Positions 25,106 to 38,000 of a stretch of DNA of 64,000 bases are shown here, piece after piece. Every line of letters starts with the position of its first letter. Positions within the stretch are counted from its first letter, which is position 1. Made by a program: the position numbers and the translations under genes. The notes under the pieces were generated by a model. The model was not told the origin of the DNA, did not search any database, and saw nothing but the letters and a program-made list of their open reading frames with translations. This DNA comes from Synchiropus splendidus (taxonomy: Eukaryota; Chordata; Actinopteri; Syngnathiformes; Callionymidae): contig NC_071340.1 in the NCBI RefSeq assembly GCF_027744825.2, positions 5,148,501 through 5,212,500 of the forward strand, read 5' to 3'.

Positions 25106-25930
25106 CAAGTCCCTTCGATGAGCCAAAGGAAGTCCTTTGGGTGAAGGAAGTTCACCCCTCTCCGGTTCAAAGACCCGACCTCAGAATTGTATGTTCTGGC
25201 CCCAGGAATGAGGTAATGAGACATTCAGCTCTGCCGAAGATGGTTTGAGGAGTTGTGGGGACCATCTGTAGTGGTGAGGATTGATAAACAGGATTAAAAA
25301 TTCAACAAGGACAAACAAGCCCTCGGTTTGTGCAGATGACATCACTGCTTTGACTCACGCCACCTCCTCATGGCCAAACTCTCTGGTAATTGTTTATCAC
25401 AGAGTGTAAGCTTAAGAACACTGTTTATATTCACCCTCAATAGTCGGACTGAACTCTCCTCTCTTCACACCGTCACTTTTTTAAAAAGGGCATTTTAAAG
25501 CAGCTTAAATTGCTCCAGTGCTGGAGGTTGTGGTTTGCGGAGTAATAATCCTGTTCGAGCCAAGAATCCATGAATACAAAATAGCTCTTCGCTTTGATTC
25601 CTCTGGCAATACAAGTACAGTTACAGCTCAGTTTGAAATGTAAATACCAAAGACTTGTCTTTTAGACTAAATATGTCTCATGACTACAGTCAAAGGCTTT
25701 TCATTCTGCCCGCAGGTTCAAAAAGTACTCAGAAGGTTCAGTATCTCACCACAGGGTTTTACAGAGGATAGGGTGGGCAAAACAAACTACAGCACAGCTT
25801 TTAAAATCCTGTCTTGATAAAGAGGTGTTGAGCATTCAACCTTTTTTTAGTTTTCACTGTTGTGTAATGCCAAGTGTTAGTTTTCATCGTGATCACTTGC
25901 ACACACCTCTATTACATTCATTCTAACACG
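25106..25930. other. Non-coding, nothing assigned
   Basis: No conserved ORF, RNA or bounded element is apparent. Confidence 0.5.
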
Positions 25931-26252
25931 TGATGCACCGAAATTATTAAAAAAGAAAAAAAAACTGAAAATGAGGCAACTGAAAACCAAAACTCTGCAG
26001 AACCACAGAGGATTTTCAGCATGTGATAAGTGCAAACTAGAGAAAAGATTTAGATGTTACATCTTAATGTACATAATGCTGTATCCATGTATACCTATAT
26101 ATACAACATAAACCTGTATCCAGACGATCACTCACAGGCTGCGGTTTGGCTTGCAGCACCACAACATGCAGTGTTGTTTCTGTTCTAGAAGTCTTTCAGC
26201 CAAAAAGCTAAAATAACCTTTTCAGTGGGTGAGTGATTTTTTTGGCGCATCA
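25931..26252. mobile_element. hAT-like MITE, decayed
   Basis: The left end TGATGCACCGAAATT is mirrored by TTTTTTTGGCGCATCA on the right. The 8-bp flanks CTAACACG (25923-25930) and CTAATACT (26253-26260) agree at 6 of 8 positions. TGATGCACCGAAA ends occur in a common fish hAT family. At 322 bp with no ORF, it is non-autonomous. Confidence 0.6.
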
Positions 26253-26613
26253 CTAATACTAACAATCCTATCGTGCAGCAGTTATATGATTAACTTCTTA
26301 CTTCCATCAAACCAGCCGGCGTTCATACAGGTTCTGTGGGTTCGCTCAGTCAATTTGCTTTTTCAAAGACTCGCCCAGGATCTGAACTTTCACTCTGTGA
26401 ACCAGGCTTAAATGAAGCTTCTGTCATTGAGTTGAATACAGGATTTTTGCCTCGTGCAAACTGTGAACTTCATCTTGTCCATGACATGACTGAGGACAAA
26501 CATGGACTGTGGGAGGAAGAGAACATCTCAACGAATACACAGTGACAATGGTCCTCAAATCGCCACTGTCAGCCGTCACTGTGGCATCACACGCTTTCCC
26601 TGTTACACTAAAG

Positions 26614-27329
26614 CAGTGTTTTCAACCTCTTTAAGCTGCGGCACACTTTATTCATTGAAAAAAATCCCAAAGCACACCACCAAAGGAACCTCGGCCGAAG
26701 CGCAATTGAGCTTATTCAAATGTTTTACAAACGCAACAAATCCCTTTACATTTTTGAAAATCTTTAGCTACTGTTACTCAGTTCTTCTATTGCGGACATT
26801 GGATTTGCAAATGACTCCAGAAAGGGGTGGGCAATATGTCAAGCATATTCCATCATTCATTAGTACATTTTAAATCACTTTTTCAATTTTATTACAATCT
26901 CACATGTTTTTGAGACTAACACGCATGTTTCTGGTCAGTGTTATTTCGAAAGGGAAAAAAGTGAGAATTTAGGCCAAAAAACATCTAGTTTGGGTAATTT
27001 CCAGACAAATCCTTTACATTCTTTGCTTTGGTTTGGTTTAAAACTACCGTTATTATTTCTCTCTACACATTTTGGAGCATTGCATTCAGTTTATAGCCAG
27101 CTTTTTAACAACAAAGCAAACTTTCATAGTCTACGAGTGACAATAAAATTTTGAATTGAGATGCAAGTTAGCCGTTAGTTCTGTTAGTGCTGCACTGCAG
27201 GAGCACTGTGAAGGTGTGTGGTCAAGTTAGAGGCGCATCAGGTTTTTAAACCTGATTTTAAACCAGGATTTAACCTGGATCATTTCCCACCGCACAGGTT
27301 TCTCACAGCACACCGTTTGAAAAGCACTG
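26614..27329. mobile_element. Non-autonomous hAT element with perfect 8-bp target duplication
   Basis: CAGTGTTTTCAACC at the left end pairs with GTTTGAAAAGCACTG at the right end (one inserted base), and both sides carry an inner GCACACC motif in inverse orientation. CACTAAAG stands directly outside on both sides (26606-26613 and 27330-27337). The element is 716 bp without a transposase ORF. An 8-bp duplication and CAGTG ends place it with hAT elements. Short ORFs inside it are not genes. Confidence 0.92.
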
Positions 27330-27337
27330 CACTAAAG

Positions 27338-28866
27338 TAATGTGTAGAAAGGCAGCAACTCAAGGACTCCAGGGCTTGGCTCACTGCCCATTTTTGTAAT
27401 TCTTTATAGTCATTGCCCGTCATTCAATCTAACCGACAACATCAAGCAGCCTCAACTTTGAACACTTTTGATGCAAAGCGACTTGATTCGTATGTGTGAA
27501 TTGATCTGACTACTAATAAATTGCTAAACTGGTCCATGGTATAGCATGGTAGAGAGGGCATTGCCGTGTTGTAGTTTGGCTGCAAAGCTGTGTCATGTGC
27601 ATTCCTTCCATCCTGTCAGTACGACTCATAATAAAAACAGACGACCTGTGCCTGTGTGCCATGTGTTTCTTGTTATAAAATGAAAACAAAGACAAACAAA
27701 CATACAGAATCTCTGAAAGAGTCTCCAGGGACGAGACTGCTGTAGTTTTCTCCCTGCTTTATGTTGCCAATCCTCTCCGCCAGTCCCTGTTGAGCAGTGG
27801 TGCTCTGCTTTCGTTGCTGGAGAGTTCTCTGCTTTCTGTGCGCTCTCATCTGAATGTAAGTTAGAAGGTCACCTATCTTGTCATCGCTCTTCTGTTTTCA
27901 TGGCTAACAAAAAACAGCATTAAGCAATAAATAAATATCCGCAGATGGTGGCCTGGAAAACTTCAAGCTTCGAAATATTTACCCATCAATTTAACCTGAT
28001 GTGAATGCTGTTTGCGAAGGAAGCTTCACTGTTTTACACAAACTTTTCATCATCATTAATAAACTGAAGTGTAGTCCTAATTACTTACTTCATCTCTTGC
28101 TTGACTGCGTTCCATTGATTTCCCTCGGCTCTGAGGCAGCACTGGTGGAGATCGCCATCGTTGTCAAATAAGAATCATTGGAATGATAAATCACATCTCC
28201 CATTTCCACTACTTCCTCAGATTTCTGCTCATTTCGTTGCTACAGAATATGCCACGACACAGATGATGACTGTGACTGACACAGTGATAATGAATCCAAC
28301 TCCTTTCTGGTCCTCCAAGTCCAAAATACTATACAGAGATTAAGCAATTGTGAGTCCAACTCACTTCCATTCTTCCAACTTCAGTCAGAGACAGCACTGT
28401 GCAGCCATTCTTTAACAACTCCAACGACTGAAGGCACAAGAACTCTCTTTGTCTTGTTCACCGTTTCCATGAGTCCTACCTCCTTGTGAAAACCATTCAT
28501 GAACAAATGTATTACAAGCCTTGGGTGAGTCACAAGTTAATGTCCATTTGATATCAACCTATTTGTTAATATCTTTTTGAACTAGGACAGGGTTCTCATC
28601 GGCCAGCAGGAGAATCCAATGGCCAGCCACGAGACGCCCAACTATAGCAACCATGGCCCCAGAGTGTTGTGCATTAAAACCGTATTTTAGAACATTAAAT
28701 AATGTAGTTCTGCACATCTTGCTTAGTAAATGAAATAGGAGCGTGAGGCCAAGCTACTGATGCCAGACCTTGCACACGAGTACCGTCAGATCGACCCTTT
28801 CCATGATCCACTACTATTCAACACAGGTTGCACAGCTCTTTCATAAAAAGCTAGAGCTTTTATTCT

Positions 28867-28870
<4 letters not shown>
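27338..28870. other. Non-coding, nothing assigned
   Basis: Short unrelated ORFs only; I see no conserved exon. Confidence 0.5.

Positions 28871-28942
<72 letters not shown>
28871..28942. repeat. (TA)n microsatellite, about 36 repeats
   Basis: This is an uninterrupted TA dinucleotide run of 72 bp. It is a likely site of length variation and of assembly error. Confidence 0.98.
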
Positions 28943-28945
<3 letters not shown>

Positions 28946-30057
28946 CTCACCAACACTTTGCCTCTGGTTTATTCACCTTGTTTTATTCTGAGGCAGATCC
29001 CACTGAGCTGGCAGAGTAAGAGTGATCAATAACAGCTTTTCACTTCTTTTTAAGCTTGACGAGAAATTTCCACAAGATTTGATCCAAAAATGTCACTGTG
29101 AAGAGTTTCAGTGAGGCCCAGGGATTTCACGTGCTCACGCCAACACCAATTAAAGTTAATGATGCAAGCTGATTGTGATGCACTGGCACAGTAATAACTG
29201 ACAACTACAGTCGTCTCGGGTGGATTAGCTAAAATATATTTGACTGACAGAGTGGGAACCTGGAGAGGACTCTGAGGAGAAAAGCTCATTTCTATGATTC
29301 AGTGAGCAAATCTGCTGCTGGACGTAATGATTGCATTAACTCCATGGCTGCTCCTATATTCTGTTGACACACTTGGAGTCACTTTTTCCAGTTATATAGA
29401 GCTGCTGTTTAACACGTCAAATCTCAACTTTCTTATGATCCCTATTGGACATGACCTACATGGCCCATTTGAACGTGGTGTGCCATCGAGAAGGCGGAAT
29501 TGTGTTGTTCACCCACAATCCTTCCCCAGTCCTGGCTCCAGGGTGCTGCAAGGGCAACGCTGTCATTGTGTCTATTCAAATAGGTCTCACCTCTGACCTT
29601 TGCGTCATGGGAGATCTAACGTGTCATGACTTCTGCGGTCACAAATGAAGTGAATTCATTTATTTGTCACGATCCATGAGCCTCCATCCAGGCTGTCTCA
29701 CCGTGTTTCCCCTCACCTGGATCTCCACTCCATCTGCTCCCAAGAGTCATTTGACCCAGTAGTACAAAAACCAAAAAGAAATTCCAACTTCAATCCCCTG
29801 CCAGATTAAGATGCTGCTTACTTTCATAGTTTTGCAGCACTTATCTTCATGTCTGCCTGTATCTTTATAGTGGATTTGGATCTTCTGCCTCACTCCTGTC
29901 TCGGTATGTGTTCTGTTGTCTTACAGTAGATATGGATTATGAGAACTTTCAATCTGTTTGACTTTGCCAGTTGGCTTTGAATTGAGCCAATGCCTGCACA
30001 GTAATGTTGGAATTCACAGCCTCCTCCTAGGTGCAGTTTTTTGGGCATGTCTGATGG
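28943..30057. other. Non-coding, nothing assigned
   Basis: Overlapping small ORFs at 29327-29648 have no recognisable domain. I see nothing else. Confidence 0.5.
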
Positions 30058-30185
30058 TTGCAACACATCTTTACTGCCATGGCATCAAATATTGACTTTG
30101 GGAAAGTTGCATTTTGCATCCCATACTGGCGAAAAAGGCAGCCGTCAGTCTTGTATGTTGATGCATGGGCAGCGCGACACATGAA
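30058..30185 (+). repeat. Dispersed repeat family I, copy 2
   Basis: CAACACATCTTTACTGCCAT, TATTGACTTTGGGAAAGTTG, CTGGCGAAAAAGGCAGCC and TGTATGTTGATGCATGGGCA align in order with the copy at 23893, with an extra segment in the middle. Confidence 0.55.
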
Positions 30186-31227
30186 AAAAGGCGTAGGTTG
30201 GGGCTAGGGTAAGCTATGGTATGGCGCTTCATTCATTCTATGTTTAATAATGTGTTAAAATTTTAGGCCATCAAAGGCCATCAAACGTAGTTTTTAGTCA
30301 GGGTGACCTTCAGTGCCGTCACTAAGGAGGGGAGCCAAGTAAGGGGTTATAAATAGTCACTGACATCCACAGTGATTCAGTAAAGAGAGCTTCAGCACGT
30401 CTCCCTGTCTCCCTGTGAGCCCCTGCACCCCTGCATGCAGTGCTCCTGGCGCCAGGAGCTATATGGGAGTGAGTCATTTTTCTCTCTCTCCACCCACGCA
30501 TGATGCGCCATGCACCCACACGCGATGCTCCATGTGGCCTTGCACAACGCACGATCCATGCCACCCCACCTGAACGCTTCAGAAGGAAAATATTCCTTTA
30601 GTCCATCGAAACGCCTTTGTGTAACATTCAAGGCTGCCTTTTTTGTCAGAACAGGATGCAAAACTCCACTTTCCCAACGTCACTATACTAAGCCATTTGA
30701 CTGAGGACGGGTTATCTGACACAGATATTATCAGTGCTTTTCAGTAGTACATATCACCATTCATGAGGGCCACATGGGTCCAACTGGGAAGAGGGAAGTC
30801 TAGGCCTCTTTACTTTACCTGCTGGCCCCACAGCACAAGGTGAGACATTCAGACGTGGTAGAAGGACCACACATAATGTTTTATGAGACCTTTATGAAAA
30901 TGAAATTTGTATTTGTCCTGTTGAATGATTCATTTTTTATGCCAAATGATTCCCTAGCAGGACATCATATAGCATAACTGATGTCCACTTCGGAGTTAGA
31001 GGAATTAACCTGACAAACAGTGAAGGAGTCCGCACGTGATGAGTAGCAAATCAGAGGCGAGTTTCAGTATAGCCATAGCAAATCTAATCTTAGAGCTAAA
31101 ACTGCTGTTGTTGGAGTACAAGACTGCAAGCGAGTGAGATGAAGAAGGAACTCAAGTGCTTGCTCAGCAGAGTGCAACCATAACAAAAGAGATTTGATTG
31201 ATGTGAAATCAGCAACGGACAGCGTAT
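30186..31227. other. Non-coding, nothing assigned
   Basis: GC-richer sequence near 30410-30560 gives overlapping ORFs on both strands without a family match. No gene is called. Confidence 0.45.
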
Positions 31228-31362
31228 TGGTGGAGCAGTTAGAGCAACATCCTTTCAGCAGTAAGCTCAATTTAATCTGGGACTTTTCTGCTTCTGGGAC
31301 TTTTTATGTTCTCCACATCTTCTGTGGGATATTTCCTCCAACAATCTGTAAACATTGTCTCT
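31228..31362 (+). repeat. SINE-like repeat family G, diverged copy
   Basis: GGTGGAGCAGTTAGAGCAAC, TTTCAGCAGTAAG, GGACTTTTCTGCTTCTGGGA, TTTTTATGTTCTCC, CTTCTGTGGGATATTTCCTCC and AACAATCTGTAAACAT parallel the better copy at 34680 phrase by phrase, at clearly lower identity. Confidence 0.6.
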
Positions 31363-33693
31363 GTTATACTGTACAACAAGAGTTGAAGTGTGACAAACAC
31401 AAGAAGAAGCTTATGAATTGAACCTGATTATGTTTGCAGCCACTCTCCCTGACTCTCATACAGCGACTCTCCTTTGGAGGGTGTGTTCTGAAGCTGCCAT
31501 CACCTGGCGGCTGAGCTGCAGAAGAATTATTTATCTACCGCTCTATTCCTGGTATGATCTTGTTGACAGCGCCTCACCGACGGCTTCTATTAGACCTGGA
31601 GATTGCTATCCGGTGTCTTGGTGGGAGGTTCACGAGTTCTGTGCCAGAGGTTGAAAAGTATACGTAGAACGGAGGCAAATAAAGAAACATTTATTGTTTA
31701 TGAATGTGGCATCACGCAGGCCATGCCGGAGAGATACGGGGAGGTGAGGTCTTGGTTTGAGGTCTCTAAAGTCATCTGGGCTCCCCGTTTGCTCCCGACA
31801 GGCAGCTGCACTTTGGACTTGTTCCTATGCAGAACAATCAGCACATTCGTGTTCAGAGGCGATACATTGCTGTTGAACAAAAGATACTCTAACATTCCAC
31901 TTGACGACTAGTTTTTACATTTGTGACGCCACTATGAGTTTACACTCTTATAAAAATGTACACAAGAACATTTTGTCAGTGTCTCAGTGCAAAACATTAT
32001 TCCAAAAAGAATATCAAGAAAGAAATGCCGTGCCCTTGATAAATTGTTACATCACGTGCTCCCGCCCACAACCACCCGCGACTGGCCCCTTTACAAGAAT
32101 GCCAATAAATAACCAACAGAAGCAGTTTTACAGTCACCGTCAGATAGCAGCAGTGTTTGTGACCAGCTGGAACTGCCTCACTGATGTTGACACTGAAGTG
32201 TGTGATATGACCGCAGCAAGAAGTTGGTGACCTTGTTTGCTAGTGCATGCAGAAATTGGAGACTTAACATGATTTTGACAGTTTTGGTCTAACTGTCACG
32301 TGAGTGTACTGTATGTGTGGGTGGCTGTCTTTCTAAGAGGGAACAGCTCAAGCTTCAAGTAGCCAGGATGAACTCCTCCCCTCTGCCGCCTCAAGAAGGG
32401 AAACTGCTGACCACAGAGAATGAACGGAAAAGTCACCTACCTCACCAGCAGGTTGGATTTCTTTTAAATGTTCCCCCAGGTTTGCTGGCACTTGTAGCTC
32501 AACATTTAAAGGTCAAGTGGATCTCTCCAAACTAAAGTCAAACCGTTCCAGCAGACCAGCTCTTTGGCTTTAGCAGGGCCCCATAGGGTGAATGGGGGTT
32601 TGCCAAACAAGTCCAATATTAATTTGAGGACTTGTCAAAGGCAATGTGCCCAGGGGTGTCCTCGAGGAGGTGTTCCAGGAGCATGGGTCACAACGTTGAC
32701 TGGTTGATAATCTGATTTCAGTGAGTTTTTCATTGAGTCTGGGCCAGAATCTCTAGTGTGAGCCCAAGGCCACATTCACAGATAGATGGGAATCTTTGAA
32801 AAAGAATGTCCAGCCCCCAACACTCATCATCGTCCACACAGCTTTAAAAAGTCAGCCGGTATTAATTTGCCGCTGGGCACCATCATGATGATGCCAAACC
32901 AATGCTAAACATCGGAAGATAGAATATGATGCCTTGTCTGACATTTGTGAACCTAAAAGCTTCTCTCATTTTATGCAGTCACACATACTGCTTTTTCAGA
33001 AATCTCACTTTGGCTGGAGATTACAGACAGAAGCTCCCTCTTCGTGTAAATGTGGTAAAAATGAGGATAGTTTTCGATGGCTTCCATCAGACATGATCTC
33101 CGACTGCATAGACAGAAGCCTGATGAAAATGAGAGTGTGAGGGATTGAATTGTACTACGTCAGATGGAGGCTATAGCCCAATGAGCAACCATCTTTAAAA
33201 AATATTTAAATCAAGAGAGACAAAACCCTAGTGACTTCCATCCGACAGACTTTCAAGAGCTGCAATTGAAGCAGTTTGAACTAGCTTCCCTCTTCTGTTA
33301 TATCCCTACCACACTCTCGCAGCCTGAGCCTCAGCTTTTTGATGCTGTCGGCAAGTTCAACAGCTAATAATCATTATCAGTGTCAACACAAGCTGTTGCG
33401 GTTTCAGCTCCACGTTTCAGCTTTGACTTAAATACATATTCACAAACAGCCCACGACTTGTCAGGACAACTGTAGATATAGATAATAGCCATAACCGCTT
33501 CTGTTTTTTGTTCTTTTACTTCGACAAAAACACCAGAAAAGTCTAATGTGTCACTTTGCATTCAAGTATTTACATTATTGTCTTGAGTCCTGTGGCTTAT
33601 TTTCCAGAGTGTTTGTGTGTGTCTGTGTGCGTGGGAATCAGCCAAGAAAAAAGAAGAAGGCAATGAAGTGTCTGAGGTGGAGAGAGCAGATTA
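31363..33693. other. Downstream flank of tmem8b, non-coding
   Basis: The part nearest 33693 should hold the tmem8b 3' UTR, whose end I cannot place. Small ORFs at 31418-32535 and 32934-33140 have no recognisable domain. Confidence 0.5.
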
Positions 33694-34029
33694 TCAGCTG
33701 GTACAGATGCTGTTGATGGTGATGATGCCAGGGTCCACCAGGCCCAGTTCCTCATGCTCGTTCACGCACAGCTGGTAGCCGCAGCCGCGCCTGCGCTTCA
33801 GCGGCGTCACTTTGGCGTCGGGCTTAGCACGGGGAGGCAGCAGGAAGCCCACACTGCCCGCGATCAAAATGTGCCAGATGCTGTGGATGTAGAAGTAGTT
33901 CTCCTCTGTCTCCACAAAGGCGTAAAGAGCCACTGCTGACGTAGCGATCATTGTGCCAGGGAATAGGAAGAAGACCCAGCGCTTCCATGTGGGAGGGTAA
34001 CAGCGACGCCGGCGGATGGTTCGCACCGT
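33694..34029 (-). CDS. tmem8b: tmem8b last coding exon with stop codon
   Basis: The acceptor is CTTCCATTCAG, and the coding part is 336 nt (111 residues plus stop). It encodes [18 protein letters not shown], then a hydrophobic segment, [18 protein letters not shown] with His429 and His433 (HxxxH), and a last hydrophobic segment. The cytosolic tail contains [20 protein letters not shown] and ends SICTS. I did not assign the 3' UTR end: the nearest minus-strand polyadenylation motifs lie well downstream and none stands out. Confidence 0.97.
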   Translation of the reverse strand, partial: TVRTIRRRRCYPPTWKRWVFFLFPGTMIATSAVALYAFVETEENYFYIHSIWHILIAGSVGFLLPPRAKPDAKVTPLKRRRGCGYQLCVNEHEELGLVDPGIITINSICTS

Positions 34030-34984
34030 CTGAATGGAAGATATAAAAAACAAAATGAGAGGTGTCTGGCATGGTTTCACACCAACAAGGAATTTTAAAG
34101 GAATGTAAAATCTTCACACACACCCTATCTTATTCTTTTAATGTTATTTATAGGGCCAGTGCTGCCAAGTGAAGCAGCTGAAACAGAGCTTTCTAACAGC
34201 CACAGCCATGATAAAGATTCAGGTGTAAATACGCAGCACCAAATTGGATCAGGAGCAAGCCAAAGAGGTCAGGCTTGTAGAGCTATCTAGCTGAAGGCAG
34301 ACACAGAGCCTTTCTTGAGGTTTCCTAGCCATACAGTCCTCTTGGTTGTAATTGGTACAGATTCTGCGATGGGCAAATTTTGTGGGGTGTGCTCGCCTGA
34401 GTCGCAAAGTCGCTGAGTTCGAGCAGTTGAACAGTGATTAGAGAGAATTGTTTGTTATCAAGCTGAAATGTACGTAGTTTGGAGTTTCATAAGGCATCAA
34501 ATATCGACGATTGTAGAATCAGCATGTTGGCACATTAGCCTTCCAATTGAGTCAAATTTCCTCATGGCGGTCAGACATCACTTACTGTACAAAAAAGAAA
34601 GATTGATTTGCATTCACAAAGATGAAAGAGATATGTATCAACTAAGATCAGGTGAAGCATATTTGAATATGGAATAAAGGTGGCACTGAGAGGCAGTGCT
34701 GCTGCCTCACAGCAAGAAGGTTCAGGGTGCGAATCCAGCTCTCGACTTTTCTGGGTGGAGTTTGCGTGTTCTCTCTGTGCCTGTGTGGGTTTTCTCTGGG
34801 TACTCAGTTTTCCTCCCACAGCTCAAAGACATGCACTCTACATAAATCCTGAACACTCCAGCTACTTGCCCTAAACCTAACCCTACAGAACAAATGGCTA
34901 ATCCTCAAATTCAGGCCCGACCTTTTGGGCCCCACAAGGTGGTGTTTTCCCCAAAAGTGGACCTCACTGGAATAGATATGTATA

Positions 34985-35070
<86 letters not shown>

Positions 35071-38000
35071 TAATTCAACATGACATTACAATAATGTGTT
35101 GTGTTTTTATACTGTATATGATCTACAAATAATCTCTATTCACTGACTGATATCAGCAGCAACAGATTTCCATTCACTTCAATTAAAATCCTCCTTAAAT
35201 AGCGACTGGCATGAAATAACAACACATTCAAATTTGTAGTTCAGTAATTGAACACCACATCCCATTTTGTTTAACATGTGAATTCAATTTTCCCTAAGTG
35301 GTTCTGAACACTGAGAATGAAAATGCAGACTGATTCATTATTACGTTTTGCTCTAAACAGCGTTTGAAAATCACTTAATTATGGCAGCATTCATTTCCGA
35401 TTTCCTGGCTGTACCAACAATGATTGCTTTCTTTATTATTTCTTCCCTACAGTCGAAAGGAATCACAACGCAGTGGGGAAGGTGACGACCCTTGGTGAGA
35501 CGTGACCATGGTTATTATGTTGCTCTATACATTAGGAGATTAATACAAGATGTGTTTCCATTCTCCTCTCACAAATGCATTCAAGTTTATTGTTGGTTTA
35601 TAGAGGAATGAGAATTCAGTTCCATGAGGTCTTAAGGAGTCTGTCGATTTCTGTATCTGATGTTATTGGTAGAGGAATGTGAGCAATTGGAAAATTATAA
35701 AGTTAAAGATTAGTAATATAACTGCCATACCAAGCAACAACCAGACATGGCTGAATAGGATCCCTCAATTCAATGCACATTTGTAAAGATTCTGGGAATA
35801 ATGTTCCTGTTTCAACTAATCATGTACTGTTAAAAATATATCTGTATACCATATTCATGTCTTTTTTTTTCACTAAAACCTGCTGGTGCATAGGGAGAGG
35901 ACAGAGCAAAATGTCCCCTTTCACCCTCTCAATCAAGTCCATTGATGGTGCTGCTTGGGGTTCTACATCCAGGGTGGTGGATCTCATCTATCCCATGAAT
36001 TCCATGATTGCACGTGGTACTGCTGACATCAATTGGACTGCAGTCCAAACAGATGTGGCAAACCAAAACCTTTGGGCAGTCTTATGTTTAGAACCACAAT
36101 AACACTCTAGAAAACTCTAGAAAACACAGAAGCAGGTATTGTTGTTGAGTATTTCTGGGGTCTTCAGAAAGAATTGAATATTAAATAAGATAACTCAACT
36201 CCAGTCGGTTAGTTACCAAACATAAGCTTGTATTTCATGGGAAAAAAAGGCCCTTTGGTCTGTTTTGCAGATGTAACGATCCCTCGCACTGGCCTCCGCC
36301 TGACTGATCTAATTCGGTCGAGGCTGAGAACAATCACAACAGCGACTGTGCCAGAACATGACAGGTTCAAATGAAAGAATCTTCTCAAATAGAGAGGTGT
36401 GGCTCGGAGTAGCAGAACGCACATATCCACTGCATGCTGTCATCAAAGCATCAGGAGCTTTTTTTTCCATTTTAAAAATATCACCACGTTCATGGTAAAA
36501 CCGTGGTGTGCCGGCGCACCAGGAAGATTAGTGATTCACTTCCTCACAATTGTTTCTTGAAATCATGTCACAGCATTCCAGATAATGTCAACAAGCCACG
36601 CCAGGTAATGACAAAAGGAAATCCAGCTGAATAACAGTTTAAATCTCTAACAAGCTTTGGAACGGCACAGATTCAGAAACCCTGCCGTTAATCTGAGATT
36701 AAACTATAGTAAATTATCCTTCCTCTCTCTATATTTGTGTCAAAACTGGAGGCTTTACACGCTGAAATGAAAAAGTAGCTCCTCTCCCACAGAGCTCCGA
36801 CTCCCACACTATTCACTTCTCCAAAAAACGACAAGCTTTTCAGACTGGTGTCAGAGGTTTGTTGTGAAAGGCTTCTTCCTCCGAAGGACCTTGCCTCGAA
36901 GACTATTATTTTTTATCTGTTCAGTTCAGGAAGCACATTATGACTCGGAGGAGAGTCAGTGGAGGTACAAGCACAGCTATAATGGAACTATAAGCCATGA
37001 CTAATGCCCACAGGCTGCAAAAACTTTTAAAGCCCCCTGGTTCTCGTTTGAATAGCTGCGCTGGTCAGACAGACTAGAGCCACGGACAGAACAGTAAGTG
37101 GATGATCTGCCTTCATGTTGTTCGAACATCTGTCTCCTTAAAGTCACTAATGATATACTTGATACCATCATCAGTTCATCAACTTGGACACGGTTATTCA
37201 GCCAGCAGCAAAACCAAGGGAACACACTCCAAACATAAGCATGAACCCTCATGATTACAGGGCCCAGCAGCAACATGTAGTGCAGCAACTAGCTCTTTAG
37301 CTTGTAAGATTTAAAAACAACAACATCAGAAAACAGTGGAAACTGCAACAAAATAAATGAATAAATGAACAAGATGATTGAATGACAGGCTATTGTTTTC
37401 ATCATTCAATTAAAAGAAGGATGTTCTTTGCAAAATAAAAACTGAAGTCTATTCCAGTTCATTAAACCCATTATTCCACTCCAACATTGGCTTCTGTTTT
37501 TTATTTATTTTCATTTGAAAGAGAACAAACTCCCACTTTTGGACGTGCAGGAACCCAAAAGTATAGTACACTCAGTGAGTTACTGATTTGTGTGGACGTT
37601 GGATTCAAGGATTTTGAAGAATGCAGTGCTGAGTAGAGGGCAACCATTCACCAGGAAAAGTGTGCAACCAGGACCTCCCTAAGCCTTACTCCACAGCTCG
37701 GACGGGAACACGCGAGGATGCCCTTCAGGTACCCTTTTCAACTCCTACAGCCCAAAATTGCACTGACCAAGGGTGTGAGTAGTCCGTCCATGCGTCTCAT
37801 CCTATGAAGCTGGGTCAACAGACATAGGGAGGAATAAATAAGAGTTCTCAACAAGGTAGGTACGTTGCGTTTTTGGGCATAAAATTGTGAACATATTTCG
37901 AACCCAACCATGACAGCTAAAGGTTCTGGGGCAAAAGTCACAAGAGGAGGCAGGGAGTCACAAGACTCTCGCTGAGAGTCCTAGACATCTTAAAGGAAGG

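Noticed and set aside
28770..28991. ORF with a long Tyr-Ile repeat
   Set aside because: Translation of the (TA)n microsatellite.
34804..35067. ORF with a long Cys-Val repeat
   Set aside because: Translation of the (AC)n microsatellite.
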